Below are positions 1 through 6,011 of a stretch of DNA of 10,738 nt, one piece after another. The stretch covers positions 1-10,738 of the forward strand of contig JBCCFW010000223.1 in the NCBI GenBank assembly GCA_039029535.1, given 5' to 3'. Every line of letters starts with the position of its first letter. Position 1 is the first letter of the stretch. Under the pieces are notes generated by a model, which did no database searches, was not told where the DNA came from, and saw only the letters and a program-made list of their open reading frames with translations. This DNA comes from JBCCFW01 sp039029535 (lineage in GTDB: Bacteria; Acidobacteriota; JBCCFW01). Made by a program: the position numbers and the translations under genes.

Positions 1-383
1 CCGCGATCGCCGTGCCCAACTTCCTCCACGCCTTGCAGCGGGCGAAGCAGGAGCGGGCGGCCATCGAACTCGCCGAGCTCGCGAGGGTGATCGAGGCGAA
101 CCACGCGATCGAGCAGCGTCCGCTCTCCGACGACTGGATGCCGTTGACCGAGGCCTTCGACGGCCTGAGCAAGCAGGTCGGGCCGCTCTCGCTCACGGAT
201 CCGTGGGAAGGCCCTTACCTCTACCGCAACCGAGGTGACGGCTACTGGCTGGCTTCCTTCGGTAGTGACGGCCTGCCGGACGTGCCCGCGCCCGAGGGAC
301 TGGTGTCCGAGCCCACGCAGGACCTCTTGCTCCGCGACGGCGAGATGGTCTCCTGGCCGGGGCCTCCGCCGGGTGGGCGCTGA
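1..383 (+). CDS. GspG-like type II secretion / type IV pilus-type pseudopilin, 3' part
   Basis: This is the C-terminal part of a pilin-like protein whose start lies before the window; the frame is already open at base 3 (AIAVPNFLHALQRAKQ). The visible sequence starts in the hydrophobic N-terminal helix, just before the IAxPNFL...RAKQ stretch typical of type II secretion major pseudopilins (GspG) and related type IV pilins. A helix follows, and then a DPW-GPY-Y segment and a GDGYWLASFGSDGLPD segment, which match the calcium-binding C-terminal core of GspG-type proteins. The prepilin peptidase site and most of the hydrophobic helix are outside the window. The tail after the core (EGLVSEPTQDLLLRDGEMVS) is longer than in a plain GspG. 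It would act in the inner membrane and periplasm as a pseudopilus subunit. The family assignment is fairly secure; whether it belongs to a secretion or a pilus system is not decidable here. A GTG at 12 is not the start, because it falls inside the conserved motif. Confidence 0.75.
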   Translation, partial: AIAVPNFLHALQRAKQERAAIELAELARVIEANHAIEQRPLSDDWMPLTEAFDGLSKQVGPLSLTDPWEGPYLYRNRGDGYWLASFGSDGLPDVPAPEGLVSEPTQDLLLRDGEMVSWPGPPPGGR

Positions 384-436
384 CGCCCTCACCTGATCTT
401 CACGAGACCGCCCCACCTTGACGGTGAGGTGCTCAC

Positions 437-1993
437 GTGACGAACGGACGTCGATTCGCGTTCTTGCTGTTGGTGGCCCTGGCCTTGACCCTGGTCGGCT
501 GGTGGGTGCTGAGCCACGAAACCCCACGGCCTGAGCTCCTGCCTGCAGTGAGCGAGCCGCCAGGCGAGAGCTCGTCCGAGGAGGCACCGAGCGTGAGCTC
601 GCGCGTGGAGCCGGCTCCCGCCCCGGTCGTCGCCGAGGCCGTGCCGCTGACCGTGGTGGTTGCGCCGCACGAGGAACCGCCGGTCGACGATGAGGAGCAG
701 GAGCCCGTCGTGCTTCCGCCCGCGCGTGATGAGGGGGAATCCGAGAACAGCCCTGTCGAGGTGGACGAGCGGTCGGCGCTCGATCGCGTGAGCGAGGCAC
801 GCTCGGACGAGTCCCTCCCACCAGTCGAGGCGCTGCCGGTCGTCGGTGCCGTTGCCGGTCGCCTGAGCCTTCGCGAGGCGAGGCTGGCCCGACGCGAGCA
901 CGATCGTGAGCCGCCGTGGCTGGTGGACGTCGAGCTTCCCGGCGGTCGCATCCTGCCGCATCAGCTCGTACACGTTCCCCTGAAGCTGGCCGACGAGCAC
1001 GGACGTCCCGAGCTCGCGCGAGCGGTGTTCGTTCACGAGCATGGTGAAGAGCGGCAGGAGAACACGTGCCTCGTGGAGCGGGATGGCGAGACTTGCGTGC
1101 TCGGCCTGGTCCATCGATCGGGGATGACGCCCGGTGCCTGGCTCCTGCTCTCGCTCACGCTCACTGACGATGCCGACAACGAGCGGGTCGTCACGCAGCG
1201 CCCCGACGGCTCACCGCTCGGCTTCGTGACGGAGCTCGTCGACACGAGCTCCGATGACCTGCCGCCCCAGCTTCACGAAGCTCGTTTGGAGCCCGACGTG
1301 CTCGTCGAGGGAGAAGAAGCCGTGCTGACGGCTCGGGTCAGCGACGAGGGGCTGGGCGTGAGGTGGGTGCACGCCCGATTCGAGTCCCCCAGCGGCGGCG
1401 CGCGACACGAGATGAGGCTGACAGACCAGGGCGATGGCACCTGGAGCGCGCGGTGGGCTCCGAAGCTCGGCAGCGAGCTGGGGCGCTGGCAACTTCAGTG
1501 GCTGGGTGCGATGGACATGGCGGGGCTGGTCACTGGCTGGAGCCGACGAGATGCCGCCGTGCTCGGGCTGGGCTTCGAGCTGCTGCCCGCCGAGCGGGAT
1601 CGGGAGCCTCCACGACTGCTCGAGCTCGGCACGAGCGTCACGCCCTTGGAGAGTGGAGCCTTCGAGCTCGTCGTCACCCTGGAGATCTTCGAGGAGTCGT
1701 CGTTCCCGGTCACGGGGCGGGCGCTCATCGAGACCGTGGACGGTGCTCACCGAAGGAAGCTCGGGTTCATGGCAGAGGAAGGCGGAACGCCCGACCGGCT
1801 CGTGGCGCGTGCCGAGCTGGACGTCCCAACGGGTGAGACCTGGTCGTTCGTCAACCTCTACCTCGAGGACGCCCTCGGCAACTTCGAGACGTATCGGCAG
1901 GGATTCGACGCCGTGCTGGAGGGCGTGGACTTCGTGGTCGAGGGAGCAGGTGACGTCAGTCCGGTGCCCGTCTTGCTCGTGGCGGAGCGCTGA
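437..1993 (+). CDS. Membrane-anchored protein with acidic linker and three Ig-like repeats
   Basis: Unrecognised 518-residue protein. A GTG start at 437 follows GGTGAGGT and sits 53 nt after the pseudopilin stop. Residues 5-25 form one hydrophobic segment after a basic N terminus (TNGRR), an uncleaved anchor or signal. Residues 28-150 are Pro, Glu, Ser and Val rich and strongly acidic, like a flexible spacer. Three units follow, beginning near residues 156 (DREPPW), 272 (SDDLPPQ) and 388 (DREPPR), with a period of about 116 residues. Each shows a D-x-x-PP opening, alternating beta-type hydrophobic strands and, near its end, a W or L-x-D-x-x-x-N strand, as in bacterial immunoglobulin-like domains. 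Cys211 and Cys220 in unit 1 could form a disulfide. It is probably periplasmic or surface exposed and tethered to the membrane. It may share a transcript with the pseudopilin; a function in secretion or adhesion is a guess. It converges with the cdsA-like gene, leaving only 4 nt between the stops. Confidence 0.8.
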   Translation: MTNGRRFAFLLLVALALTLVGWWVLSHETPRPELLPAVSEPPGESSSEEAPSVSSRVEPAPAPVVAEAVPLTVVVAPHEEPPVDDEEQEPVVLPPARDEGESENSPVEVDERSALDRVSEARSDESLPPVEALPVVGAVAGRLSLREARLARREHDREPPWLVDVELPGGRILPHQLVHVPLKLADEHGRPELARAVFVHEHGEERQENTCLVERDGETCVLGLVHRSGMTPGAWLLLSLTLTDDADNERVVTQRPDGSPLGFVTELVDTSSDDLPPQLHEARLEPDVLVEGEEAVLTARVSDEGLGVRWVHARFESPSGGARHEMRLTDQGDGTWSARWAPKLGSELGRWQLQWLGAMDMAGLVTGWSRRDAAVLGLGFELLPAERDREPPRLLELGTSVTPLESGAFELVVTLEIFEESSFPVTGRALIETVDGAHRRKLGFMAEEGGTPDRLVARAELDVPTGETWSFVNLYLEDALGNFETYRQGFDAVLEGVDFVVEGAGDVSPVPVLLVAER

Positions 1994-1997
1994 CTCT

Positions 1998-2933
1998 TCA
2001 ACCGTGCAGGTAGCGGATGAAGTGGAGGAAGAGCGGCGCGGTGTAGGACAGGCTGTCGATGCGGTCGAGAAGTCCACCGTGCCCGGGGATGAGCTGGCTC
2101 GAGTCCTTGACCTGCAGGTCGCGCTTGATGGCCGAGATGTTCAGGTCACCGAGGAAGCCACCCAGCCCGATGATGAGCCCGGCCAGCACGGACTGGAGCG
2201 GAGTCAGCGGCGTGAGCCAGGGGGCCACCAGCCACGAGAGCAGGATGGTCGTGCCGACCCCGCCGAGGAGACCCTCCAAGGTCTTGCCGGGGCTGACCGT
2301 CGGGGCGGCCTTGGTGCGGCCGAGCGTCTTGCCCCAGCAGAACTGGGCGACGTCGTTGAGCTGGGTCAGCGCGACGAGGAAGAGCAGGAGCCCGGGGCCG
2401 TCGGCCGGGTTGTCGGCTGCACCGGGTAGGGCGAGCAGGTAGGCGGCGTGTGACACGCCAAAGATCGTGATCATCGCCCCCCAGTGCAGGGTGCCGATGG
2501 CGCGGAGGTAGTCCTCGGTCTTGCCGATGAGCACCATGCGGGCGGGGAGGAAGAGGAACACGTAGACCGGCACGAAGATGATGAACATCCCGTACCAGCC
2601 CGTGGCGACCCACCAGTACTGGATGGGGATGGCGGCGAAGAGCCAGAGGTGTGGACGGTGGTCCTCGCTCCGGGTCGGCACGAGCGAGAGGTACTCGCGG
2701 AGCGCGAGGAAGCTCAGCAGGGCGAAGAAGACGAAGGTCACCGTGCGGTGAACGGCCACGGCCAGCGAGAAGACGCCGACCATGATCCACCAGCTCTTGA
2801 TGCGGGAGCTCAGCTCGTCGAAGTTGCCCTGGGGCTTCGCCTTCTTCAACGCGAAGACGATGAGACTCGCGAGGACGAGCAAGCCGACGATGGCGCCGAG
2901 AGCCATCAGGAGGCGATCGTCAGGTAGCTTCAT
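1998..2933 (-). CDS. cdsA: CdsA-type phosphatidate cytidylyltransferase (YnbB-like)
   Basis: This integral membrane enzyme of 311 residues should make CDP-diacylglycerol from phosphatidate and CTP, the activated lipid for phospholipid head-group exchange. The CDP-diglyceride synthetase signature is complete near the C terminus: S-A-I-K-R, then KD four residues later, then IPGHGGLLDRID, which carries the metal-binding acidic residues. About eight hydrophobic segments precede or flank it, as in the family. The length is a little above E. coli CdsA (about 285) and close to E. coli YnbB. The ATG start at 2933 lies 14 nt inside the upstream phosphatidyltransferase gene, so translation is probably coupled. 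That neighbour pairing is the same as E. coli ynbA-ynbB, suggesting a dedicated accessory lipid pathway and not necessarily the housekeeping cdsA. The enzyme family is secure from the signature; the housekeeping or accessory role is inferred. Confidence 0.92.
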   Translation of the reverse strand: MKLPDDRLLMALGAIVGLLVLASLIVFALKKAKPQGNFDELSSRIKSWWIMVGVFSLAVAVHRTVTFVFFALLSFLALREYLSLVPTRSEDHRPHLWLFAAIPIQYWWVATGWYGMFIIFVPVYVFLFLPARMVLIGKTEDYLRAIGTLHWGAMITIFGVSHAAYLLALPGAADNPADGPGLLLFLVALTQLNDVAQFCWGKTLGRTKAAPTVSPGKTLEGLLGGVGTTILLSWLVAPWLTPLTPLQSVLAGLIIGLGGFLGDLNISAIKRDLQVKDSSQLIPGHGGLLDRIDSLSYTAPLFLHFIRYLHG

Positions 2934-3537
2934 TGCGACCTTCCATGAGCGCGCGACGGCAGCGCTGGACGGAGGTGAGCACGGCCAGCACGCAGGCGAG
3001 CGCGAGGAGAACCATGCTCCAGGTCCCCGGGCTCACGCCGAGACCCAGCAGCAGCCCGATGAGACCGAAGAGGAAGGCGCGGTCGCTCTTGCCGAAGGGA
3101 CCGTCGAAGCGTCGCGACGCGCCGACGTGGAGAGCGGAGAGCCCGGCGACCTCCACGATCAGCGAGAGCACGACCACCCCGACCACGAGCGCTGGTGAGA
3201 GGCCGGTGACGAGGGCGAAGGGGAGGTAGAGCGCGACGTCGGCGCCGACGTCACCGAGCTCGTTGAGGAGGGCGCCGAGCCGGCTGCGGAGGTCGTGCTC
3301 TCGAGCGAGCATCCCGTCGATGGCGTTGAGGGCCATCCGGGCGAACAGGACGACGGGGACCAGCAGCAGGCCGTGACGACGCGTGGGCTCCCAGGCGATG
3401 AGCGCGCCGGCGGCGACCGACAGGACGATCGCCGCGACGGTCACCTGATTGGGCGTCACGCCGCGGGCGGCGAGGAAGCGACAGGTCGGTCGAAGCAGCG
3501 CCTGAAAGCGCGGCTTGAGGTCGTAGATGCTGGCCAC
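2920..3537 (-). CDS. CDP-alcohol phosphatidyltransferase family protein (YnbA-like)
   Basis: Membrane enzyme of 205 residues with several transmembrane helices, expected to transfer a phosphatidyl group from CDP-diacylglycerol to an alcohol. The family motif is D-x2-D-G-x2-A-R-x8-G-x3-D-x3-D. Here it reads N-A-I-D-G-M-L-A-R, eight residues, then G-A-L-L-N-E-L-G-D. The first and third metal-binding aspartates are thus replaced by Asn. From memory, the same Asn substitutions occur in E. coli YnbA, which also sits directly before a CdsA homologue, so this looks like a subfamily trait, not decay. The GTG start at 3537 gives MASIYDLKPRFQ, where family similarity begins; the frame is open much further upstream, but only inside the peroxiredoxin gene and without similarity. 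No good ribosome site is seen; the start lies 11 nt after a strong inverted repeat. The stop overlaps the next gene by 14 bp. The alcohol substrate is unknown. Confidence 0.85.
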   Translation of the reverse strand: MASIYDLKPRFQALLRPTCRFLAARGVTPNQVTVAAIVLSVAAGALIAWEPTRRHGLLLVPVVLFARMALNAIDGMLAREHDLRSRLGALLNELGDVGADVALYLPFALVTGLSPALVVGVVVLSLIVEVAGLSALHVGASRRFDGPFGKSDRAFLFGLIGLLLGLGVSPGTWSMVLLALACVLAVLTSVQRCRRALMEGRNEAT

Positions 3538-3548
3538 GGCAGCAGCAT

Positions 3549-3581
3549 GGCACGGATCGCGATGCAGCCGCGATCCGTGCC
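3549..3581 (-). terminator. Perfect 13-bp inverted repeat between peroxiredoxin and phosphatidyltransferase genes
   Basis: Arms GGCACGGATCGCG (3549-3561) and its exact complement (3569-3581) flank a 7-nt loop. On the minus strand the hairpin begins 6 nt after the peroxiredoxin stop and ends 11 nt before the GTG of the phosphatidyltransferase. There is no U-run after it, so classical Rho-independent termination is uncertain. It may instead attenuate read-through, stabilise the upstream mRNA 3' end or mask translation of the lipid gene. The structure is certain; the function is inferred. Confidence 0.6.
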
Positions 3582-3587
3582 CGGTGC

Positions 3588-4025
3588 TCAGAGCACGGCG
3601 AGGACGTCCTCGGGGTGGGAGGCCGGGTTGGCCTTCTCCCAGGCGTGACGGATGGTGCCGTCCGGGCCGATGAGGTAGGCGATCCGATCGGGATAGCCCG
3701 CGTCGGCGGAGCTCGCGGCGCCGTAAGCGAGACCGAGGCTCTTGTCGGTGTCGCAGAGGAGCTCGAAGGGGAAGGAGAACTTCTCGGCGAAGGCCCGGTT
3801 CTCGTCCTCGGTGTCGAAGCTCACGCCGAGGACGGCGAGGTTCTTCTCTTCGTACTGAGCGGAGTGGTCGCGGTACCCGCAACCCTGCTTCGTTCAGCCA
3901 GGGGTGTCGGCCTTGGGATAGAACCAGAGCAGGACGTTGCGACCCTGGAAGTCGCTGAGCGAGACGTCCTGACCCGAGTGGCCGCGAACGGTGAAGGCGG
4001 GAGCGGTGGTGCCGACGGTGAGCAT
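3588..4025 (-). CDS. bcp: Selenocysteine-containing peroxiredoxin, Bcp/PrxQ family (in-frame UGA = Sec44)
   Basis: Thiol-type peroxidase of the Bcp/PrxQ family, which reduces hydroperoxides using a peroxidatic residue that is then resolved by a second Cys and recycled by thioredoxin. Start ATG at 4025 has GGAGG at 4036-4032, six nt away. Residues 1-43 hold the thioredoxin-like start and WFYPKADTPG. Then comes TGA (3896-3894) in place of the peroxidatic Cys of TPGC, and the same frame continues TKQGCGYRDHS with the resolving Cys49 five residues on, as in E. coli Bcp. Later residues include the conserved Arg114 (DRIAYLIGPDG); the stop is TGA at 3590-3588. The full length of 145 fits the family (about 150). 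A SECIS-like hairpin lies just after the TGA. Standard gene callers would give a 43-residue peptide and a C-terminal fragment starting at a GTG at 3824. Alternatives are a nonsense mutation or read error, judged unlikely. The selenium machinery must be encoded elsewhere. Confidence 0.88.
3866..3884 (-). promoter_or_regulatory. Bacterial SECIS-like hairpin
   Basis: On the minus strand GGTTGCGG pairs with CCGCGACC (one G-U wobble, 8 bp) around a three-base loop GTA. The stem begins 9 nt after the UGA and the loop starts 17 nt after it, with G as its first base. Known bSECIS elements have a small apical loop with a G in the first two positions, about 16 to 37 nt from the UGA. A short outer pairing of the CUGA that contains the codon with UCAG (minus strand 3858-3855) is possible but weak. 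It would recruit SelB with Sec-tRNA to decode the UGA. Identification is by pattern and position, not by folding software. Confidence 0.75.
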
Positions 4026-4031
4026 GGTGAG

Positions 4032-4036
4032 CCTCC
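4032..4036 (-). promoter_or_regulatory. Ribosome binding site of the selenoprotein gene
   Basis: GGAGG on the minus strand, six nt before the ATG at 4025. It fixes the start of the peroxiredoxin and shows that the part before the in-frame UGA is actively equipped for translation. Confidence 0.7.
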
Positions 4037-4110
4037 GGTGACGAGGGAACGCTGAGGGCTTAGGGTACCAAGGCCCGCAGCGTCGGGGCGGAGCTGGAGG
4101 ATGGGACGAC

Positions 4111-4467
4111 GTGCGAATCGTGATCGTCATCGAGGCGGAGGGCGTGACGCCCTCCGTGCTGATGGAGCTGAAGCGGTTGACGGGACGGGCCCTGGGCGAG
4201 CTTCGGGAGGCGCTGACGACCGGGAGACCGGTCTTCGAACGCGATGTTCTCGACAACCGTCTCGAGGAGCATGTCGCGCTCATCGAGGGACTGCTCACCC
4301 TCGTCGAAGAACAGGAGTTGGGCCACGACCTGTACGAGCTACGGGAGGGGACGCCGTTCGAGACGCGCGCTGCCCACGGCCAAGATCACGTGAGCCTGGA
4401 GTTGCTGCGGAATCTCCTGGAGCAGCTCCGCGAAGACCACCCTTGCTGCGGTGACGAACGTGAGTGA
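4111..4467 (+). CDS. Small protein with bL12 C-terminal-domain-like N half, function unknown
   Basis: 118-residue soluble protein, start GTG at 4111 with GGAGG about 10 nt before it; an ATG at 4101 is out of frame. Residues 1-75 (VIVIEAEGVTPSVLMELKRL, then TGRALGELREAL) resemble the C-terminal domain of ribosomal protein bL12, where a beta strand is followed by V-I-K-x-V-R-x-x-T-G-L-G-L-K-E-A-K. The Thr-Gly, hydrophobic and Glu/Lys pattern is shared, with a longer insertion before the second helix. That fold is also used outside ribosomes for protein contacts. The C-terminal third is charged and helical and ends HPCCGDERE, with two adjacent Cys. No membrane segment is seen. It is divergent from the selenoprotein gene (85-nt gap) and overlaps the next small gene, so the two are co-translated. 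The bL12 likeness is by eye only and the function is unknown. Confidence 0.7.
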   Translation: MRIVIVIEAEGVTPSVLMELKRLTGRALGELREALTTGRPVFERDVLDNRLEEHVALIEGLLTLVEEQELGHDLYELREGTPFETRAAHGQDHVSLELLRNLLEQLREDHPCCGDERE

Positions 4468-4732
4468 CCGGAGCAGATTCGTCGTCGGCCTGCTCGAGGA
4501 GGGCCTCGCCCGGGTCGACCTGGCGCTCGAGCGGCACGGGCGAGGTGAGCCGGAGGACCTCTCGGTCGGGATTCTCACGAGCGTGCGACGTGACCTTCAG
4601 AAGATGCAGGTTGCGTTGGACCCGGCAACGTACTGTTCGGCCTACCCGCGTTTCGTTCTGGATTGGCCCAATGAGCACGGGCTCATCGACCTGCTCGTCC
4701 ACGTTCACGCCGAGTACGACAAGCTGAAGTAG
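4451..4732 (+). CDS. Hypothetical small protein overlapping the bL12-like gene
   Basis: A 93-residue protein, or 90 residues if it begins at the in-frame GTG at 4460. Both starts lie inside the end of the previous gene (stop 4465-4467), which indicates coupled translation. The sequence has a charged helical first half (GLLEEGLARVDLALERHG; SVRRDLQKMQ) and a second half containing YPRFVLDWP, followed by a helix ending AEYDKLK. No signal peptide or transmembrane segment is present. The helical layout faintly recalls small immunity proteins such as Tsi6, but the resemblance is too weak for a name. It ends 24 nt from the convergent membrane-protein gene, and no terminator hairpin was noticed between them. 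Confidence 0.65.
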   Translation: MTNVSDRSRFVVGLLEEGLARVDLALERHGRGEPEDLSVGILTSVRRDLQKMQVALDPATYCSAYPRFVLDWPNEHGLIDLLVHVHAEYDKLK

Positions 4733-4756
4733 GCAGTGGGCGCGAGTCGGACGTGG

Positions 4757-5401
4757 TCAGTCGGCCTGGCTCATTCGAGAGGTGATCGCGTCGACCTCCT
4801 CCACCGTGCCGCCCCGCTGCTTCCGCCAGGCGATCTCACGTTTCCAGTGTTGCTCGAACAGGCTCTTGAACTCGGTGACGGCGATCGGCCTGCGCGAGAG
4901 CGGCAAGTCCCTCACGAAGGCGGCGTGGACGATCGAGGGCTCCTCGCCCGTCAGCGTCACCGTGGTCTTCCATGTCGGATCGACCAGGCCGGTCTCCGGA
5001 GCATTGGTGTAGTTGACGACCTTCCGGCTGTCGTCGTCTTCTGCGACGAAGTCCACGAACAGGTGCTTGCCGTGCTGGGCGATGGACGCAAGGAGCCCAC
5101 GCCCCGGATCGACGAAGCCTGCGAGGGCGACGCCTCCCAGCTCCTTGACGACGTACAGCCCCGCGGGCTGGAAGCCGTCGGTCAGCAACTGCCGGGTCCA
5201 GGCCTCGACTCGCTCAGGCTCCTTCCAAGCGGGCGTGATGACGGGACTCAGCTCGATGGTGTCCGGCTGTCCAGCGATCGCGAAGTCGGCGATGCGCTTC
5301 TTCGCGGCTCGCCAGAGGAGTCGACCGACCCAGCCAACGACGACCATCAGCACCGCCAAGGCGGCGATGCCGAGTGCTGCGGCCGTGAGGAAGTCGTTCA
5401 T
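4757..5401 (-). CDS. Single-pass membrane protein of unknown function
   Basis: 214 residues, ATG at 5401 with AGGA about 8 nt upstream. One hydrophobic helix at about residues 5-29 is followed by a basic stretch (WRAAKKR), so the bulk probably faces the cytoplasm by the positive-inside rule. The soluble part is a mixed alpha/beta domain with LLTDGFQPAGLYVVKELGGV, HLFVDFVAEDD, then a strand pair around ETGLVDPTWKTTVTL, and a charged helical tail (FEQHWKREIAWRKQRGG). The motif of a dozen-residue strand after LLTDGF looks like a conserved unknown family, but I cannot name it. It lies 60 nt downstream of the ORF6N gene on the same strand, so it could be the last gene of the comM operon or have its own promoter. 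Confidence 0.7.
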   Translation of the reverse strand: MNDFLTAAALGIAALAVLMVVVGWVGRLLWRAAKKRIADFAIAGQPDTIELSPVITPAWKEPERVEAWTRQLLTDGFQPAGLYVVKELGGVALAGFVDPGRGLLASIAQHGKHLFVDFVAEDDDSRKVVNYTNAPETGLVDPTWKTTVTLTGEEPSIVHAAFVRDLPLSRRPIAVTEFKSLFEQHWKREIAWRKQRGGTVEEVDAITSRMSQAD

Positions 5402-5461
5402 GGTGGCATCCTGGATGAGACGGTCTACGGAAGCTCGAACCCCGGGTTGCCGAGTGAGGTT

Positions 5462-6010
5462 CTAGCGCTCTTCGGGCTCCGTGAAGCCGACCCGTCGTCG
5501 TGGGGTGGCGGGAGGCTCCATCAGAGCACGGATCGCGTCGAAGACGACCTGGAACTGGTGGTCGTACCTGCTCTCGAGCTCCTCGAGCTTTCGCGCAAGA
5601 TCTTCGTGGGTCGCCAACAATCGTCGCAACCGCACGAAGGTGCGGATGATCTCGATGTTGACCTCGGCTGCCCGAGCCGAACGGAGGACGCTGGAGAGCA
5701 TGGCCACGCCCTGCTCCGTGAAAGCGAAAGGGCGGAATTTCGGGTGCTGGCCACGCTGAGAGTCGCTTTCCTTTAAGGTCACAAATTGTGACCTTAAAGC
5801 TCGGAACTCTTCGAGAGTGAGCTCGAACATGAAGTCTTCGGGGAAGCGCTCCCGATTTCTTCGCACCGCCTGTTTCAGGGCCTTGGTCGTGACTCCGTAC
5901 AGCGTCGCCAGGTCCGCGTCGAGCATGACCTTCTCTCCGCGAGCCAGGTAGATGGCTCTCTCGATCTGCTCGCTCGTCAATGCCTCTCGGTCCGTTCTCT
6001 CTTCACTCAT
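5462..6010 (-). CDS. ORF6N-domain (KilA-N-associated) DNA-binding protein
   Basis: 182 residues, ATG at 6010 with GGAGGG upstream inside the end of radC; only 1 nt separates it from the radC stop. Residues 12-110 form an ORF6N domain: IERAIYLARGEKVMLDADLA, TLYGVTTKALKQAVRRNRER, FPEDFMFELTLEE, LRSQFVTL and FAFTEQGVAMLSSVL. Family members are common in phages and mobile elements and are thought to bind DNA. Residues 130-165 form a probable coiled coil (HEDLARKLEELESRYD) that may dimerise it; the tail is basic and Pro rich. Residues 71-80 are encoded by a perfect AT-rich palindrome, described separately. Its position directly after comM and radC suggests a role in DNA uptake, recombination or control of that operon, although a gene of phage origin recruited there is equally possible. 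Family assignment is secure; the role is not known. Confidence 0.88.
   Translation of the reverse strand: MSEERTDREALTSEQIERAIYLARGEKVMLDADLATLYGVTTKALKQAVRRNRERFPEDFMFELTLEEFRALRSQFVTLKESDSQRGQHPKFRPFAFTEQGVAMLSSVLRSARAAEVNIEIIRTFVRLRRLLATHEDLARKLEELESRYDHQFQVVFDAIRALMEPPATPRRRVGFTEPEER
5771..5799. repeat. Perfect 14-bp-arm palindrome inside the ORF6N gene
   Basis: Arm CTTTAAGGTCACAA (5771-5784), one central A, then its exact complement (5786-5799). It encodes ALRSQFVTLK of the ORF6N protein with TTA, AGG, TCA, CAA and TTT codons, which stand out in this GC-rich setting. The near-symmetric core resembles an operator for a dimeric regulator. It may be a binding site for the ORF6N protein itself, a stem in the mRNA or a recombination site. 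The structure is exact; the function is unknown. Confidence 0.7.
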
Positions 6011-6011
6011 C

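Noticed and set aside
384..436. Small hairpins (GGGCG/CGCCC around the pseudopilin stop, CACC/GGTG before the next gene) as a terminator
   Set aside because: The stems are only 4-5 bp with no U-run, so they are expected by chance at this GC content.
2146..2790. Minus-strand frame shifted relative to the cdsA-like gene
   Set aside because: It overlaps the full cdsA coding region, has an Arg, Pro and His rich shadow composition and no family motif.
3588..4025. Peroxiredoxin read as a pseudogene or as two separate short genes
   Set aside because: The frame and family conservation continue unchanged after the TGA, no frameshift is present, the stop sits exactly on the peroxidatic position and a SECIS-like hairpin follows.
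5430..5462. tRNA T-arm-like sequence (GGTTCGAGC on the minus strand) downstream of the ORF6N gene, as a tRNA remnant or att site
   Set aside because: The arm needs two G-U pairs, and no acceptor, D or anticodon arm can be built from the flanking sequence; part of it would lie in coding DNA. No repeated copy was seen.
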